Shown here: positions 1 to 8,493 of the stretch, one piece after another | Numbering within the stretch: position 1 is the first letter of the stretch | Layout: each line of letters begins with the position of its first letter | From: JBHIFB01 sp046760905 | Lineage (GTDB): Bacteria; Gemmatimonadota; CAZMKB01 | Direction of reading: 5' to 3' | Assembly: GCA_046760905.1 (NCBI GenBank) | Contig: JBHIFB010000055.1 | Coordinates: 1-18,104, forward strand | Length of the DNA stretch: 18,104 bases | The notes under the pieces: model-generated | Seen by the model: the letters and a program-made list of their open reading frames with translations, nothing else | What the model was told of the DNA's origin: nothing | Database searches by the model: none | Translations under genes and position numbers: made by a program

Positions 1-455
1 ATAGCGAATTTTTCCAGCCACTTGAAAACTGTCTTAACGATTGAGAAATTAGCATATTGAAAACTCTCGAATTGCTGAGGTAGACTCGAATGCATATCAT
101 ACACATGCTTCTTTTTAAACATCAATGCGAATAAAGCACCCCAGATTGCTCCCTCCTCGTGACTATGAATAATATCGTAGTCTTTTCTATACATCATCAG
201 GAGCGTCTTCACCAGGAGAATCATGTCAAGGGCTAACTTCCTTATCGATGGTCCCACCGGTATCTCCCTTATAAAGGGAACAGCAGGAATCCTGTGCACT
301 TCGACATTTTTCAATGACACTTCATCTCCGATATGGTAGGTGACAAGATCTATTTCGTGTCCGAGTTTGGAGAGCGCACGTGCCCTTCCAAAGACACTGA
401 TCGGCGTCCCCCTTGGTTTGAGAAATGGTTCAGGGACTATCATCAAAATATTCAT
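1..455 (-). CDS. GT4-type glycosyltransferase, N-terminal fragment (3' end outside window)
   Basis: This is a partial gene: 151 codons are visible and the frame is still open at the window edge. The protein starts MNILMIVPEPFLKPRGTPIS, then alternates strands and helices as in the N-terminal Rossmann half of GT-B glycosyltransferases. The 'PRGTP' element near residues 14-18 and a 'DIIHSHEEG' stretch near residue 105 are typical of GT4 acceptor-binding halves. By family it should move a sugar from a nucleotide donor to a lipid-linked glycan on the cytoplasmic face. The donor-binding half is missing, so donor sugar and linkage cannot be judged. I chose the ATG at 453-455 because homology-like sequence begins at once there; its ribosome binding site is weak. 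It is the last visible gene of the exopolysaccharide operon. Confidence 0.85.
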   Translation of the reverse strand, partial: MNILMIVPEPFLKPRGTPISVFGRARALSKLGHEIDLVTYHIGDEVSLKNVEVHRIPAVPFIREIPVGPSIRKLALDMILLVKTLLMMYRKDYDIIHSHEEGAIWGALFALMFKKKHVYDMHSSLPQQFESFQYANFSIVKTVFKWLEKFA

Positions 456-633
456 AACGTTTTTCAGGGCGAACCCTATGCATCCCATCAAGCTCTTTTA
501 AATCGTCTTTCGTGATCTCAAGAGGAGTGGTTGACTTTAGCCTCTTCATCATATTCAAATTCACCCTGTAAGTCACCAGAAATAGGGGTTGACAGAATAG
601 GAACGGATGAGCAATGAGCCATGTTAATACCAC
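430..633 (-). CDS. uncertain small ORF, hydrophobic N-terminus, between decarboxylase and glycosyltransferase
   Basis: I do not recognise this product. From a GTG at 631-633 it encodes 67 residues: a hydrophobic first third, then a charged tail containing 'LEITKDDLKELDG'. The frame is open further up, to the stop codon of the upstream decarboxylase gene, but has no good start there. The tail (432-518) has a codon-position pattern like the neighbours (G+C high at position 1, low at position 2). The upstream half does not, and there a second frame beginning with ATG at 701-703 (MKNQKNWHSP..., 61 residues, ending at 518) looks slightly more coding-like and signal-peptide-like. The real gene could therefore be one product split by a frameshift, or neither frame may be translated. 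It overlaps the start of the glycosyltransferase by 26 bases. Confidence 0.3.
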   Translation of the reverse strand: MVLTWLIAHPFLFCQPLFLVTYRVNLNMMKRLKSTTPLEITKDDLKELDGMHRVRPEKRYEYFDDSP

Positions 634-699
634 CGGAGAAAACGATACAAGATAAAATAAAAAATGCCACGAATGGAGAATGCCAATTCTTTTGATTCT

Positions 700-1656
700 T
701 CATGAGCGTTCATTATGATAGTTCAACCTTGTTTCGAAATCTTTGATCGTTAGCTTAAGACCACTTTCGAGATCAACCATGGGCTGCCAGCCGAATTTGT
801 TCCTCGCTTTCGATATATCTGGCTGCCTCACTTTCGGATCATCCACCGGTAGCGGTTTCTTAACGAGTTTACTTGAACTCCCCACAAGCTCTAGAATCTT
901 ATAAGCGAGTTCGTTCACGGTTATCTCATCTGGATTCCCGATGTTGATCGGCTCATGCTCATCCGAAACAAGCAACCTATATAGTCCTTCTATCTGGTCT
1001 TCTATGTAACAAAAACTCCTCGTCTGATTTCCATCTCCGAAAATAGTAATGTCTCTACCTTGCAAGGCCTGGCAGATGAATGTTGGCAGTGCTCTTCCAT
1101 CATCAAGTCTCATACGTGGTCCATAGGTGTTGAATATTCTGGCAATCCGTGTGTCAACACCATGATACCTGTGGTATGCCATCGTGAGAGCTTCCGCGAA
1201 CCTTTTAGCCTCATCATACACACCTCTCGGCCCGACCGGATTTACATTCCCCCAATATTCCTCCATCTGTGGATGAATCAGCGGATCACCGTACACTTCG
1301 GAGGTCGAGGCCAGAAGAATTGCTGCTCCTTTGGTTTTCGCAAGTCCCAGCACCTTATGGGTCCCAATTGATCCAACCTTGAGTGTCTGGATGGGGAGCG
1401 TCATGTAATCAATCGGGCTCGCAGGACTTGCAAAATGCATGATATAATCCAGCTTGCCTTCAATGTATATGTAATTGGTCACGTCATGTTTCACGAACAG
1501 AAAATTCTCATTACCCATTAAATGCGCGATGTTATCAGTAGATCCCGTAATGAGACTATCCATACAAATAACCTGGTGGCCTTTCTTTAAAAGAAAATCG
1601 CAGAGGTGAGAACCGATAAAACCTGCCCCTCCTGTTATGAGAGTTCTTTTCTTCAC
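700..1656 (-). CDS. uxs: UDP-glucuronate decarboxylase (UDP-xylose synthase), SDR family
   Basis: This 318-residue extended short-chain dehydrogenase/reductase should turn UDP-glucuronate into UDP-xylose in the cytosol using tightly bound NAD. The Rossmann motif TGGAGFIGSH is at residues 8-17. The 'HFASPASPIDY' segment (74-84) is characteristic of UDP-xylose synthases. 'STSEVYGDP' (117-125) holds the catalytic Thr/Ser and Glu, and YDEAK (Tyr147, Lys151) is the SDR catalytic pair. 'RIFNTYGPRM' (173-182) also fits this subgroup. The start is a GTG sharing GTGA with the stop of the UDP-glucose dehydrogenase gene, with GGAG seven bases upstream. The gene before it makes its substrate, which supports the call. 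A bifunctional ArnA-type role is excluded because no formyltransferase domain is present. Confidence 0.92.
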   Translation of the reverse strand: MKKRTLITGGAGFIGSHLCDFLLKKGHQVICMDSLITGSTDNIAHLMGNENFLFVKHDVTNYIYIEGKLDYIMHFASPASPIDYMTLPIQTLKVGSIGTHKVLGLAKTKGAAILLASTSEVYGDPLIHPQMEEYWGNVNPVGPRGVYDEAKRFAEALTMAYHRYHGVDTRIARIFNTYGPRMRLDDGRALPTFICQALQGRDITIFGDGNQTRSFCYIEDQIEGLYRLLVSDEHEPINIGNPDEITVNELAYKILELVGSSSKLVKKPLPVDDPKVRQPDISKARNKFGWQPMVDLESGLKLTIKDFETRLNYHNERS

Positions 1657-2960
1657 CTACCCACTCCAAAATAGGAAAATCCCATTTCCCGCATTGTTCT
1701 TGGATCATAAATATTCCTCAGATCCACCATGATTGGTTGTGCCAATAGATTTTTTATTTTCTCCATATCCAGCTTCCTGAACTGGTTCCACTCAGTCATA
1801 AACACCAGTGCATCGCTACCCTCGGCCACTTCATAGGAATTGTTGCAGTATACCATCTTTGAGTTGTTGAGAATTTTCTTAGACTCCTCCATCGCCACTG
1901 GATCGTATGCTTTAATTACAGCGCCGTGATCGATTAGAGAGTTGATTATCGGTATCGATGGTGCGTCTCTCATATCATCGGTATTCGGCTTGAAAGAGAG
2001 TCCCAGGACCCCGATCTTCTTACCATTGACATCATCTCCAAGAGCTCGTATGATCTTCTTCACCGATAGCTTCTTCTGGATGTCATTCACTTCGATAGTC
2101 GCTTTCACTATTTTTAGATCGTAATCATGCTCTCGAGCCATTTGAATGAATCCCTTAGTATCCTTCGGAAAGCACGATCCTCCAAATCCGGGACCTGGAT
2201 GCAGGAATTTCTTCCCCACACGGTTATCCAATCCCATACCCAGAGCAACCTGATGCACGTCGGCCCCTACGATCTCACATAGAATCGAGACCTCATTAAT
2301 GAAGGATATTTTTGTTGCAAGGAAAGCGTTGGCAGCATATTTAATCATCTCCGCGCTCTCGATATTTGTTATAAGGATCGGCGTCTCAATGAGATAAAGT
2401 GGACTATACAGATCCTTCATTATGGCTATGGCTTCCGTATCCTCTGCCCCGATGACTACTCTATCTGGTCTCATGAAATCCTCGATAGCCGAACCTTCTC
2501 TGAGAAATTCGGGATTTGATACGATACTGAAATTCACTTCTTGTTTCTTATTTGCCTCGAGAAATTCTTTAAGTCTCTTACCCGTGCCAACCGGAACAGT
2601 GCTCTTATTGACAATGACCTTGTAATCGTTCATGTTATCTGCAATCGCACCAGCAACTTCCCATACTGCACCAAGGTCAGGGGAACCATCATCCTTGGGC
2701 GGAGTGCCAACGGCAATGAAGATAACCAATGAGTTTTTTATACTATCAGCGATATCAGTTGTGAATTTTAACCTGCCCTCCTTGACGTTCTTGCTGATTA
2801 TAACATCAAGTCCCGGTTCATAAATCGGGATAATACCGTTGTTGAGTTTATCAATTTTCCCTTTGTCTTTATCCACACATATTACTTCGATTCCGAACTC
2901 AGCGAAGCATGCTCCTGAAACAAGCCCTACGTATCCGGTTCCTATCATCGAGATGTGCAT
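1653..2960 (-). CDS. ugd: UDP-glucose 6-dehydrogenase
   Basis: This 435-residue protein should oxidise UDP-glucose to UDP-glucuronate with two NAD+, feeding both the decarboxylase and the 4-epimerase of this operon. The N-terminal NAD domain starts with 'MIGTGYVGL' (5-13), followed by 'AVGTPP' (83-88) and 'NKSTVPVGTG' (118-127). The catalytic cysteine is Cys263 in GGSCFPKDT (260-268), with the conserved Lys207, Asn211 and Asp267 all present. The C-terminal domain carries 'GLSFKPNTDDMRDAPS', typical of the UDP-binding region. Length matches the family. The ATG start has AAAGGAG seven bases upstream, and 18 bases separate it from the phosphoglycosyltransferase gene. A GDP-mannose dehydrogenase is the main alternative; the motifs and the partner genes favour UDP-glucose. 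Confidence 0.95.
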   Translation of the reverse strand: MHISMIGTGYVGLVSGACFAEFGIEVICVDKDKGKIDKLNNGIIPIYEPGLDVIISKNVKEGRLKFTTDIADSIKNSLVIFIAVGTPPKDDGSPDLGAVWEVAGAIADNMNDYKVIVNKSTVPVGTGKRLKEFLEANKKQEVNFSIVSNPEFLREGSAIEDFMRPDRVVIGAEDTEAIAIMKDLYSPLYLIETPILITNIESAEMIKYAANAFLATKISFINEVSILCEIVGADVHQVALGMGLDNRVGKKFLHPGPGFGGSCFPKDTKGFIQMAREHDYDLKIVKATIEVNDIQKKLSVKKIIRALGDDVNGKKIGVLGLSFKPNTDDMRDAPSIPIINSLIDHGAVIKAYDPVAMEESKKILNNSKMVYCNNSYEVAEGSDALVFMTEWNQFRKLDMEKIKNLLAQPIMVDLRNIYDPRTMREMGFSYFGVGR

Positions 2961-2978
2961 TATAAATCTCCTTTCACA

Positions 2979-4409
2979 TTAGCTGGCTCCATACCCGAAT
3001 AGAACAACCGGGACTGTCTTGAGGATTATCTTGAAATCCAGTCCCAAGGACCAATTGTCAATGTATTGCAGATCCAACTCCATCCATTTTTCGAAAGCTA
3101 TTTTGTTTCTCCCTTTTATCTGCCAGAGGCATGTAAGACCGGGCTTCATGCTAAGCCTTCTCCGTTGCCACCTTTCATATTTGTTAACCTCATTCGGTAT
3201 AGGCGGTCTTGGTCCTACGAGACTCATTTCCCCTTTCAAGACATTGATTAGCTGTGGTAATTCATCAAGACTTGTCTTACGCAGAAACCGTCCGATGGAT
3301 GTGATCCTAGGATCTCTCATGATTTTGAAAACAGGGCCACTCATTTCATTTAGATGTCGAATCTCCTCCATCCTTTCCTCGGCATCCACCCACATTGACC
3401 TGAACTTATACATCTTGAATGGACGACCCCTCAAGCCATACCTGGACTGCTTGAAAAATACTGGTCCTGGCGAAGTCAGTTTGATTAGAATTGAGATTAC
3501 TATGAATAGAGGAGCAAGGAGCATCAACATGGCGGCAGCCACTACGAAATCGATCGCGGTCTTTATAATGAGTTTCCACTCCTGCGCCGATATCGTCGAG
3601 AAACTCAGAAGAGGGATATCATGCAGGAAAGATAAATGGGTCTCAGCTATGATCGTATCATATAGATCTGCGAGTATTGTGATCTCAATCCCCTCCTCCT
3701 CACATATACGCACGACCTCATCCAGGCTATCCAACCACTTGCGCGGAATTGCAATGATAATCTCATCGACGACATTCATCTTTATTAGATCCGGGATGTC
3801 TCTTATTCTCCCTATTATCGATGAACCCAGGATATCCTTGTCCTTCACCGTAGGATCATCATCAACATATCCCAGTATTCTGAGCCCCCATTCACTGTGA
3901 GACAGTATGATCTTGGCAAACTCTCTCGCTCTTCTACCTGTCCCAACAATAAGAATGGTCCTGGAATTGTATCCTTTTCTTCTCATATTCTTCAAAATGT
4001 ATTTATATGCGATCCTCACTGTACTCAGAATGAGGAAGTTGACGAAACCAAACACTATGACCAGAAGCCTGCTAATGTAACTGTATTTTAAGAAGTATAT
4101 GATTGTTCCAAGAGTAAGCATTCCTACAATGACAGTTTTAAATACTATCCAGATTATATCGAAATTCGACACGTTGTGCTGCGGTTCATAGGCTTTATAT
4201 GCCTTTAGTAATATCAACCATAGCGGGATAGCAATCAGTAACATCCATAAATATGCTCGGGCTTCAAGAATTGGTCCTTCCACCCTCATCACAGAAACAA
4301 ATACCGCGGATTGTCTGAGTGAATAGGCTATGAAGAAAGTGGAAATGATTGCCACAATATCAATGATAATCTGGATGATTATATATCTCTTCGTCTGCTG
4401 CCTCAGCAC
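2979..4409 (-). CDS. polyprenyl glycosylphosphotransferase (WbaP/WcaJ-like), initiating enzyme
   Basis: This 476-residue inner-membrane enzyme should start repeat-unit synthesis by moving a sugar-1-phosphate from a UDP-sugar to undecaprenyl phosphate. It has four predicted N-terminal membrane helices (about 11-31, 52-70, 85-107, 111-130). A Rossmann-like soluble domain (about 150-235, starting 'ILIVGTGRRA') follows, then one more hydrophobic segment (about 285-312). The catalytic bacterial sugar transferase domain runs to the end. Catalytic landmarks are 'MYKFRSM', the Asp382-Glu383 pair in 'TSLDELPQL', 'GEMSLVGPRPP' and 'KPGLTCLWQ'. The donor (glucose, galactose or another hexose-1-phosphate) cannot be read from the sequence. 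The GTG start is supported by AAGGAGG four bases upstream (4414-4420), and the gene overlaps the epimerase by seven bases, suggesting translational coupling. Confidence 0.93.
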   Translation of the reverse strand: MLRQQTKRYIIIQIIIDIVAIISTFFIAYSLRQSAVFVSVMRVEGPILEARAYLWMLLIAIPLWLILLKAYKAYEPQHNVSNFDIIWIVFKTVIVGMLTLGTIIYFLKYSYISRLLVIVFGFVNFLILSTVRIAYKYILKNMRRKGYNSRTILIVGTGRRAREFAKIILSHSEWGLRILGYVDDDPTVKDKDILGSSIIGRIRDIPDLIKMNVVDEIIIAIPRKWLDSLDEVVRICEEEGIEITILADLYDTIIAETHLSFLHDIPLLSFSTISAQEWKLIIKTAIDFVVAAAMLMLLAPLFIVISILIKLTSPGPVFFKQSRYGLRGRPFKMYKFRSMWVDAEERMEEIRHLNEMSGPVFKIMRDPRITSIGRFLRKTSLDELPQLINVLKGEMSLVGPRPPIPNEVNKYERWQRRRLSMKPGLTCLWQIKGRNKIAFEKWMELDLQYIDNWSLGLDFKIILKTVPVVLFGYGAS

Positions 4410-5362
4410 AGGTCCTCCTTCACTTCTTTATACCAGGAAATAAAGTTCATAATTCCCACTTCCAACTGGGTTCCCGGTTTATAATTCAATAGCTTCTGGG
4501 CTTTATGAATATCTGCGAACGTCATCTCAACATCACCCGGTTGCGGTTTGAGATATTTGATTCTGGCTTTCTTCCCGATGCTTTCTGCTATGACTTCGAT
4601 CAGGTATTTTATGTTTATAGTCCTAGAGCACCCCAGGTTAAAGATCTCATAGTCCGCATCAAGATCAATACATCTCAACACACCTTCAATGATATCATCG
4701 ATATACGTATAATCCCTCTTGCTGGTCCCACTGCCGAACACCGGGACTTCTTCACCATTATCAATCATTCTAGTAAACTTGTGAATTGCCATCTCCGGCC
4801 TCTGCCTCGGTCCGTATACGGTGAAGAATCTCAGAAGCACCATGGGAATACCATAAAGAGAGTGATAATTATAGCAAAAAACCTCACCAGCTTTCTTTGT
4901 CGCTCCATATGGAGAAATGGGTGTATCTACTTTATCGTCCTCTTTGAAAGGCATCATGTTTCTGTTCCCATACACAGATGAAGATGATGCAAAGATAAAT
5001 TTCTTCAGTTTCTTATTTTTGATGCATTCCAGCAATGACAACGTTCCATTTATGTTCACATCCGCATAAAGATGCGGATCTTGTATGGAAGGTCTCACAC
5101 CAGCCTTCGCTGCGAGATGAACCACACAGTCGAAATTATATCGAGAGAATAAATCCTCGAGTAACTGTCTGTCTCTTACATCACCCTCAACCAGGTCGTA
5201 CGAATCCTTCGATAGAAAATCTCTTATATTCCTTCTCTTTATTCGGGGAGAATAAAATTCATCAAAATTGTCCAGGCATACCACACGACTCCCATCAGCA
5301 ATCAGCTTTTCCGTGAGATGAGATCCAATGAACCCTGCTCCCCCCGTGACAAGAAATAGCAT
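4403..5362 (-). CDS. NAD-dependent epimerase, probably UDP-glucuronate 4-epimerase
   Basis: This 319-residue extended SDR enzyme has TGGAGFIGSH at residues 6-15, 'AAKAGVRPS' at 84-92, 'SSSSVYG' at 126-132 and the YGATK catalytic pair (Tyr152, Lys156). 'RFFTVYGPRQRPEMA' follows. The 'AGVRPS' and 'GPRQRPEMA' signatures are typical of the CapI/GAE group that interconverts UDP-glucuronate and UDP-galacturonate, rather than of GalE. The operon supplies UDP-glucuronate through the dehydrogenase gene downstream, so this role fits. Other uses in this subgroup (for example UDP-N-acetylglucosamine 4-epimerase) cannot be excluded. The ATG start has AGGAGAG eight bases upstream. It lies 13 bases after the BY-kinase gene and overlaps the phosphoglycosyltransferase gene. 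Confidence 0.85.
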   Translation of the reverse strand: MLFLVTGGAGFIGSHLTEKLIADGSRVVCLDNFDEFYSPRIKRRNIRDFLSKDSYDLVEGDVRDRQLLEDLFSRYNFDCVVHLAAKAGVRPSIQDPHLYADVNINGTLSLLECIKNKKLKKFIFASSSSVYGNRNMMPFKEDDKVDTPISPYGATKKAGEVFCYNYHSLYGIPMVLLRFFTVYGPRQRPEMAIHKFTRMIDNGEEVPVFGSGTSKRDYTYIDDIIEGVLRCIDLDADYEIFNLGCSRTINIKYLIEVIAESIGKKARIKYLKPQPGDVEMTFADIHKAQKLLNYKPGTQLEVGIMNFISWYKEVKEDLC

Positions 5363-5375
5363 ATAGTGAACTCTC

Positions 5376-7769
5376 CTAATAATGGTAGTAGCTGTATTTA
5401 TCCTTCTTCACATCATCCCTTACACCATTAAGAATGACTCCCATGATTCTTGCAGAGACATTTTCAAGGTTTTCTATGCTCCGTTTTGCCTCCTTCAAAT
5501 CCGTCTCCTCCGATCGCACTACAAGGATCACCGAATCAACCTGGCAGCCGAGCACAGCCGCATCGGTTACCCTATTTAGAGGTGGACTGTCGAAGAATAT
5601 TATATCGAACTTGTCTTGAGCCATCTCCAGGAAACTTCTCATTCTCAACGAACCAAGGAGTTCAGAAGGATTCGGGATTAAAGATCCACAGCTGATTAGA
5701 AATAGATTTGGAATATGAGTCTCGTTGATTATCTCGATGAAGTTCGCCCTGTTCGTCAATATCTCGGTAAGTCCCGGAGTCTTGGGACAAGCGAAGGTAT
5801 TATGCAGAACACCCCTTCTGAGGTCGCCATCCACAAGCAATACTCTTGCACCCTGCTGAGCCAGTGTGATGGAAAGATTAGCTATCGTGAATGACTTACC
5901 GTCTCCAGGGCCAGGGCTGGAAATCACCATGGAATGGTTTTTCTCCGACCTTCCCGAGAACATTATATTGGTCCTCAGTGCACGGTATGCCTCACCGACG
6001 GGGGTTGGTGAATAATCATGGGTCACCAGCATTGAATCAATTTCCTTTGCTTTTTTATAATCGAAGAACTCATAACTCTCATCGAAATCTATCATTGGGG
6101 AAACGCCGAGAACCGGTAGCCCAAGGCTCTCTTTCACATCTTCGGCGCTTTTAATCGTCGTATCCATATATTCTATCAGCAACGAAGCGAAAACACCCAT
6201 TATCAGACCGGATATCACTCCCAGAACCAGAAGCTTCTTCCTGTTGTTCTTATTAACGGGTTTCTCCGGCAGTATAGCTGGATCCAGGATTCTGATATCG
6301 GCTATTTCCGCAGCTTCCATGATTTGCGCTTCCTTGAATTTAGTAAAGACCTGGGTATAGACGTTCTCATTTACCTTCGTATCCCTTTCAAGTCTTGCAA
6401 GTTCCAGCTCTTCACTCGGGAGGTTGGTGAGGTGAGATTGATAAATCCTCAACTCCTTCGAAAGAGCTGAGCTTTTTTCTTCCATCACCTCTCTGTGCTT
6501 CTGGAGAGCAAGCAAGATCTCATCCTGCATATGCATTATGTTCGTATCAATGTCAATCAGATCCGGGTGACTTTCGGTGACTTTTAAGGCGAGGGTGTTC
6601 CTCTCTTCTCTTAATTCAATCAGTTCATCCCGAAGGAGAGATAGGTTCGCACTGGGTATCGTCCATGGATACGATGCGGCCTCGAGGTATATATCAAGCT
6701 TGCTGCGGATCTTGCCCTCCTCTACTTCATCGCCGATTTCATCAAGATAGGAATCGAGGGTTTTTAACTCTTCGATCAGATTCATCCTCTCTGCCTCGAC
6801 CTCGGCAAGCTTCTCGATCCTATCTCTGACCTCGGCATTCAGACTAACTATTCCGGTAGTTTCCTTGTAATGCTTCACTGCTTTCTCGGATTCAGCGAGT
6901 TCCCTCGAAGCCACATCCAGCTGTTCTTGGAGGATCTTCATGGTATTCCTGGTTTGCTCTTTTTTGAATGAAAGGTTGTAATCCACGAACATCTGTGAGA
7001 GAGTATTCGTGATATCCTTGGCAAGTACCGGATCTCCATCGGAAACAGTGAGGATAATGAAATTCCCGGATTCCCCCATTATAACCTGAGTATTATCCAT
7101 GAGATTCATCACTGCGTCCTTGAATCGAAGGATTGTGAACTTAACTTTAAATGGAACTGATGACCAGGATGTGTCTATCATAACACTGAAGCCGTTCATT
7201 TCGAATGGCTGATCGATAATATTGGATATCGCCTTTGAAACCAGTAAGGATTCCTCCTCGTTTTCATCGAATTTATAAAGGTAAAAATTTCGATCTCCTA
7301 TTGAGGCGATCTGGTACAGACCAGCCTCCGTGTCTTCGGAAATCGAGATGTTTTTGAAAAAGTTCTGGCGCGTAATGTTGAGCGTATCCGGATTCTCTAT
7401 CAGATTTAACTTAGACAGAACCTTGAACAGGATACTAGGCTCTCTTGTGTCAAGCCTCAGGGTGAGTCCGAGTCTATTTACTATTGTCTCAGCGAAGGTT
7501 CTGCTTTTCAGTATCTGTATCAACCCTTCATTTTGTGAGGACGTTAGATCGAATGCCGGCAGTCCGGCGGAAGAATTTTCCACCCAGATACTCGCAGATG
7601 CCTCATAAACAGGTGAAAAAGATTGGACCAATGTCATTATGAGAACCGGGCAGAAGATGAGGAGGAAGGTGACCCACAATATCCATTTCCTTTTTCCCAC
7701 GATCTTAAAATACTTCCTAAAATTGTACTTCTCCTCTTCTGGTTTCTCCAATCTGTAGAATTCATTCAT
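5376..7769 (-). CDS. Wzc-type polysaccharide co-polymerase with BY-kinase domain
   Basis: This protein of about 797 residues should set polymer length and link inner-membrane polymerisation to export. A Wzz-type N-terminus has a first membrane helix near residues 28-50. A long periplasmic coiled-coil region (about 265-450) is followed by a second helix near 510-535. The cytosolic bacterial tyrosine kinase domain carries 'EAYRALRTN' (the ExxRxxR oligomerisation motif), Walker A GPGDGKS (Lys625), Walker A' 'LLVDGDLRR' (Asp647) and Walker B 'IIFFDSPP' (Asp727). The C-terminus KYSYYHY has four tyrosines, the expected autophosphorylation cluster. I prefer the ATG at 7767-7769, which has GAGG seven bases upstream, over the GTG two codons earlier (7773-7775), which sits almost on that site. 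It follows the export protein gene. No Wzb-type phosphatase is seen in the window. Confidence 0.93.
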   Translation of the reverse strand: MNEFYRLEKPEEEKYNFRKYFKIVGKRKWILWVTFLLIFCPVLIMTLVQSFSPVYEASASIWVENSSAGLPAFDLTSSQNEGLIQILKSRTFAETIVNRLGLTLRLDTREPSILFKVLSKLNLIENPDTLNITRQNFFKNISISEDTEAGLYQIASIGDRNFYLYKFDENEEESLLVSKAISNIIDQPFEMNGFSVMIDTSWSSVPFKVKFTILRFKDAVMNLMDNTQVIMGESGNFIILTVSDGDPVLAKDITNTLSQMFVDYNLSFKKEQTRNTMKILQEQLDVASRELAESEKAVKHYKETTGIVSLNAEVRDRIEKLAEVEAERMNLIEELKTLDSYLDEIGDEVEEGKIRSKLDIYLEAASYPWTIPSANLSLLRDELIELREERNTLALKVTESHPDLIDIDTNIMHMQDEILLALQKHREVMEEKSSALSKELRIYQSHLTNLPSEELELARLERDTKVNENVYTQVFTKFKEAQIMEAAEIADIRILDPAILPEKPVNKNNRKKLLVLGVISGLIMGVFASLLIEYMDTTIKSAEDVKESLGLPVLGVSPMIDFDESYEFFDYKKAKEIDSMLVTHDYSPTPVGEAYRALRTNIMFSGRSEKNHSMVISSPGPGDGKSFTIANLSITLAQQGARVLLVDGDLRRGVLHNTFACPKTPGLTEILTNRANFIEIINETHIPNLFLISCGSLIPNPSELLGSLRMRSFLEMAQDKFDIIFFDSPPLNRVTDAAVLGCQVDSVILVVRSEETDLKEAKRSIENLENVSARIMGVILNGVRDDVKKDKYSYYHY

Positions 7770-7776
7770 ATTCACA

Positions 7777-7780
7777 CCTC
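7777..7780 (-). promoter_or_regulatory. ribosome binding site deciding the BY-kinase start
   Basis: GAGG lies seven bases before the ATG at 7767-7769 but only one base before the GTG at 7773-7775. The spacing favours the ATG. Confidence 0.6.
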
Positions 7781-7805
7781 ATCTTCACGAGTTTCATCAT
7801 CTCAG

Positions 7806-8465
7806 CTATTTGACCTGTCGAATAATGAAAAAAGTCGTCGTTATAGAAAGGGAGATCAATGCGATCACGGTTCTCCACTCCATGACCCTTCTGGCGCGGG
7901 GTACTACTATCTGATCTCCGGATTTAAACCCTAAACTGTTAAGTGATTCGCCATTCTCGAAAGCGATTAAAAGCTCTTTATTGATCACCTTTCCTCTTCT
8001 CATGACCTTGATCTTTTTCATATTAGCCCCGGTTGTCGGACCGCCGGTCATTTCTATAACATCCCATAGTGGGGACTCAGGATTGACTCTGAATAGCCCA
8101 GGTGCTTTCACCTCACCAAGGACACTCACTCTAATAAGTGGTTCTATGGTAATAATCGGACTGCGCAGGTAATTTGAATACTCACTTGAGAGGTAACTCT
8201 TCAGACTGTCCCTGGTGTATCTGGACACTTTTATCCTTCCAATCAGGGGGAATATCACATACCCTTCACTGTCTATGGAATAATCACCACTCAAATCAGG
8301 TTGCTGCCATATAGTAACTCGCAGTGCCTTGCCGGGCTTGAAAGGAGTTTCCCCATCATCAATAGCATGTGATAGATCTGGTGAGCATAACAGGAAGGTG
8401 AGCGCTGAGACAAGTAACACATTGAGATCCTTACTCCACCTGGAATGATGGAATTTAATCAACAT
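7806..8465 (-). CDS. short Wza-like polysaccharide export protein with C-terminal membrane helix
   Basis: The 219-residue product should form the periplasmic/outer-membrane exit of the polysaccharide. A basic N-terminus and hydrophobic core (about 14-27) end in 'DLSHA', a plausible signal peptidase I site. I see no clear lipobox, although Cys27 lies in the core. Residues about 45-110 match the polysaccharide export domain ('VTIWQQPDLSGDYSIDSEG', 'FPLIGRIKV'). Residues about 112-189 form one SLBB-like domain ('VLGEVKAPG', ending 'GDQIVVPRA'). A hydrophobic helix follows at 198-215. It is much shorter than E. coli Wza, with room for only one SLBB domain. The frame is open upstream to a TTG at 8543, but that would overlap the STAS gene by 50 bases and hide the signal peptide. 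The ATG at 8463-8465 has GAGGG seven bases upstream. Confidence 0.88.
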   Translation of the reverse strand: MLIKFHHSRWSKDLNVLLVSALTFLLCSPDLSHAIDDGETPFKPGKALRVTIWQQPDLSGDYSIDSEGYVIFPLIGRIKVSRYTRDSLKSYLSSEYSNYLRSPIITIEPLIRVSVLGEVKAPGLFRVNPESPLWDVIEMTGGPTTGANMKKIKVMRRGKVINKELLIAFENGESLNSLGFKSGDQIVVPRARRVMEWRTVIALISLSITTTFFIIRQVK

Positions 8466-8472
8466 TGTCATG

Positions 8473-8477
8473 CCCTC
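8473..8477 (-). promoter_or_regulatory. ribosome binding site deciding the export protein start
   Basis: GAGGG is seven bases before the ATG at 8463-8465 and only one base before the in-frame ATG at 8469-8471. The downstream ATG is therefore the better start. Confidence 0.6.
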
Positions 8478-8493
8478 ATTTCTGGAATGAAAG

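Noticed and set aside
3019..3900. A 293-residue plus-strand frame opposite the phosphoglycosyltransferase gene
   Set aside because: It is the antisense shadow of a gene with all catalytic motifs intact; its own translation has no domain-like features.
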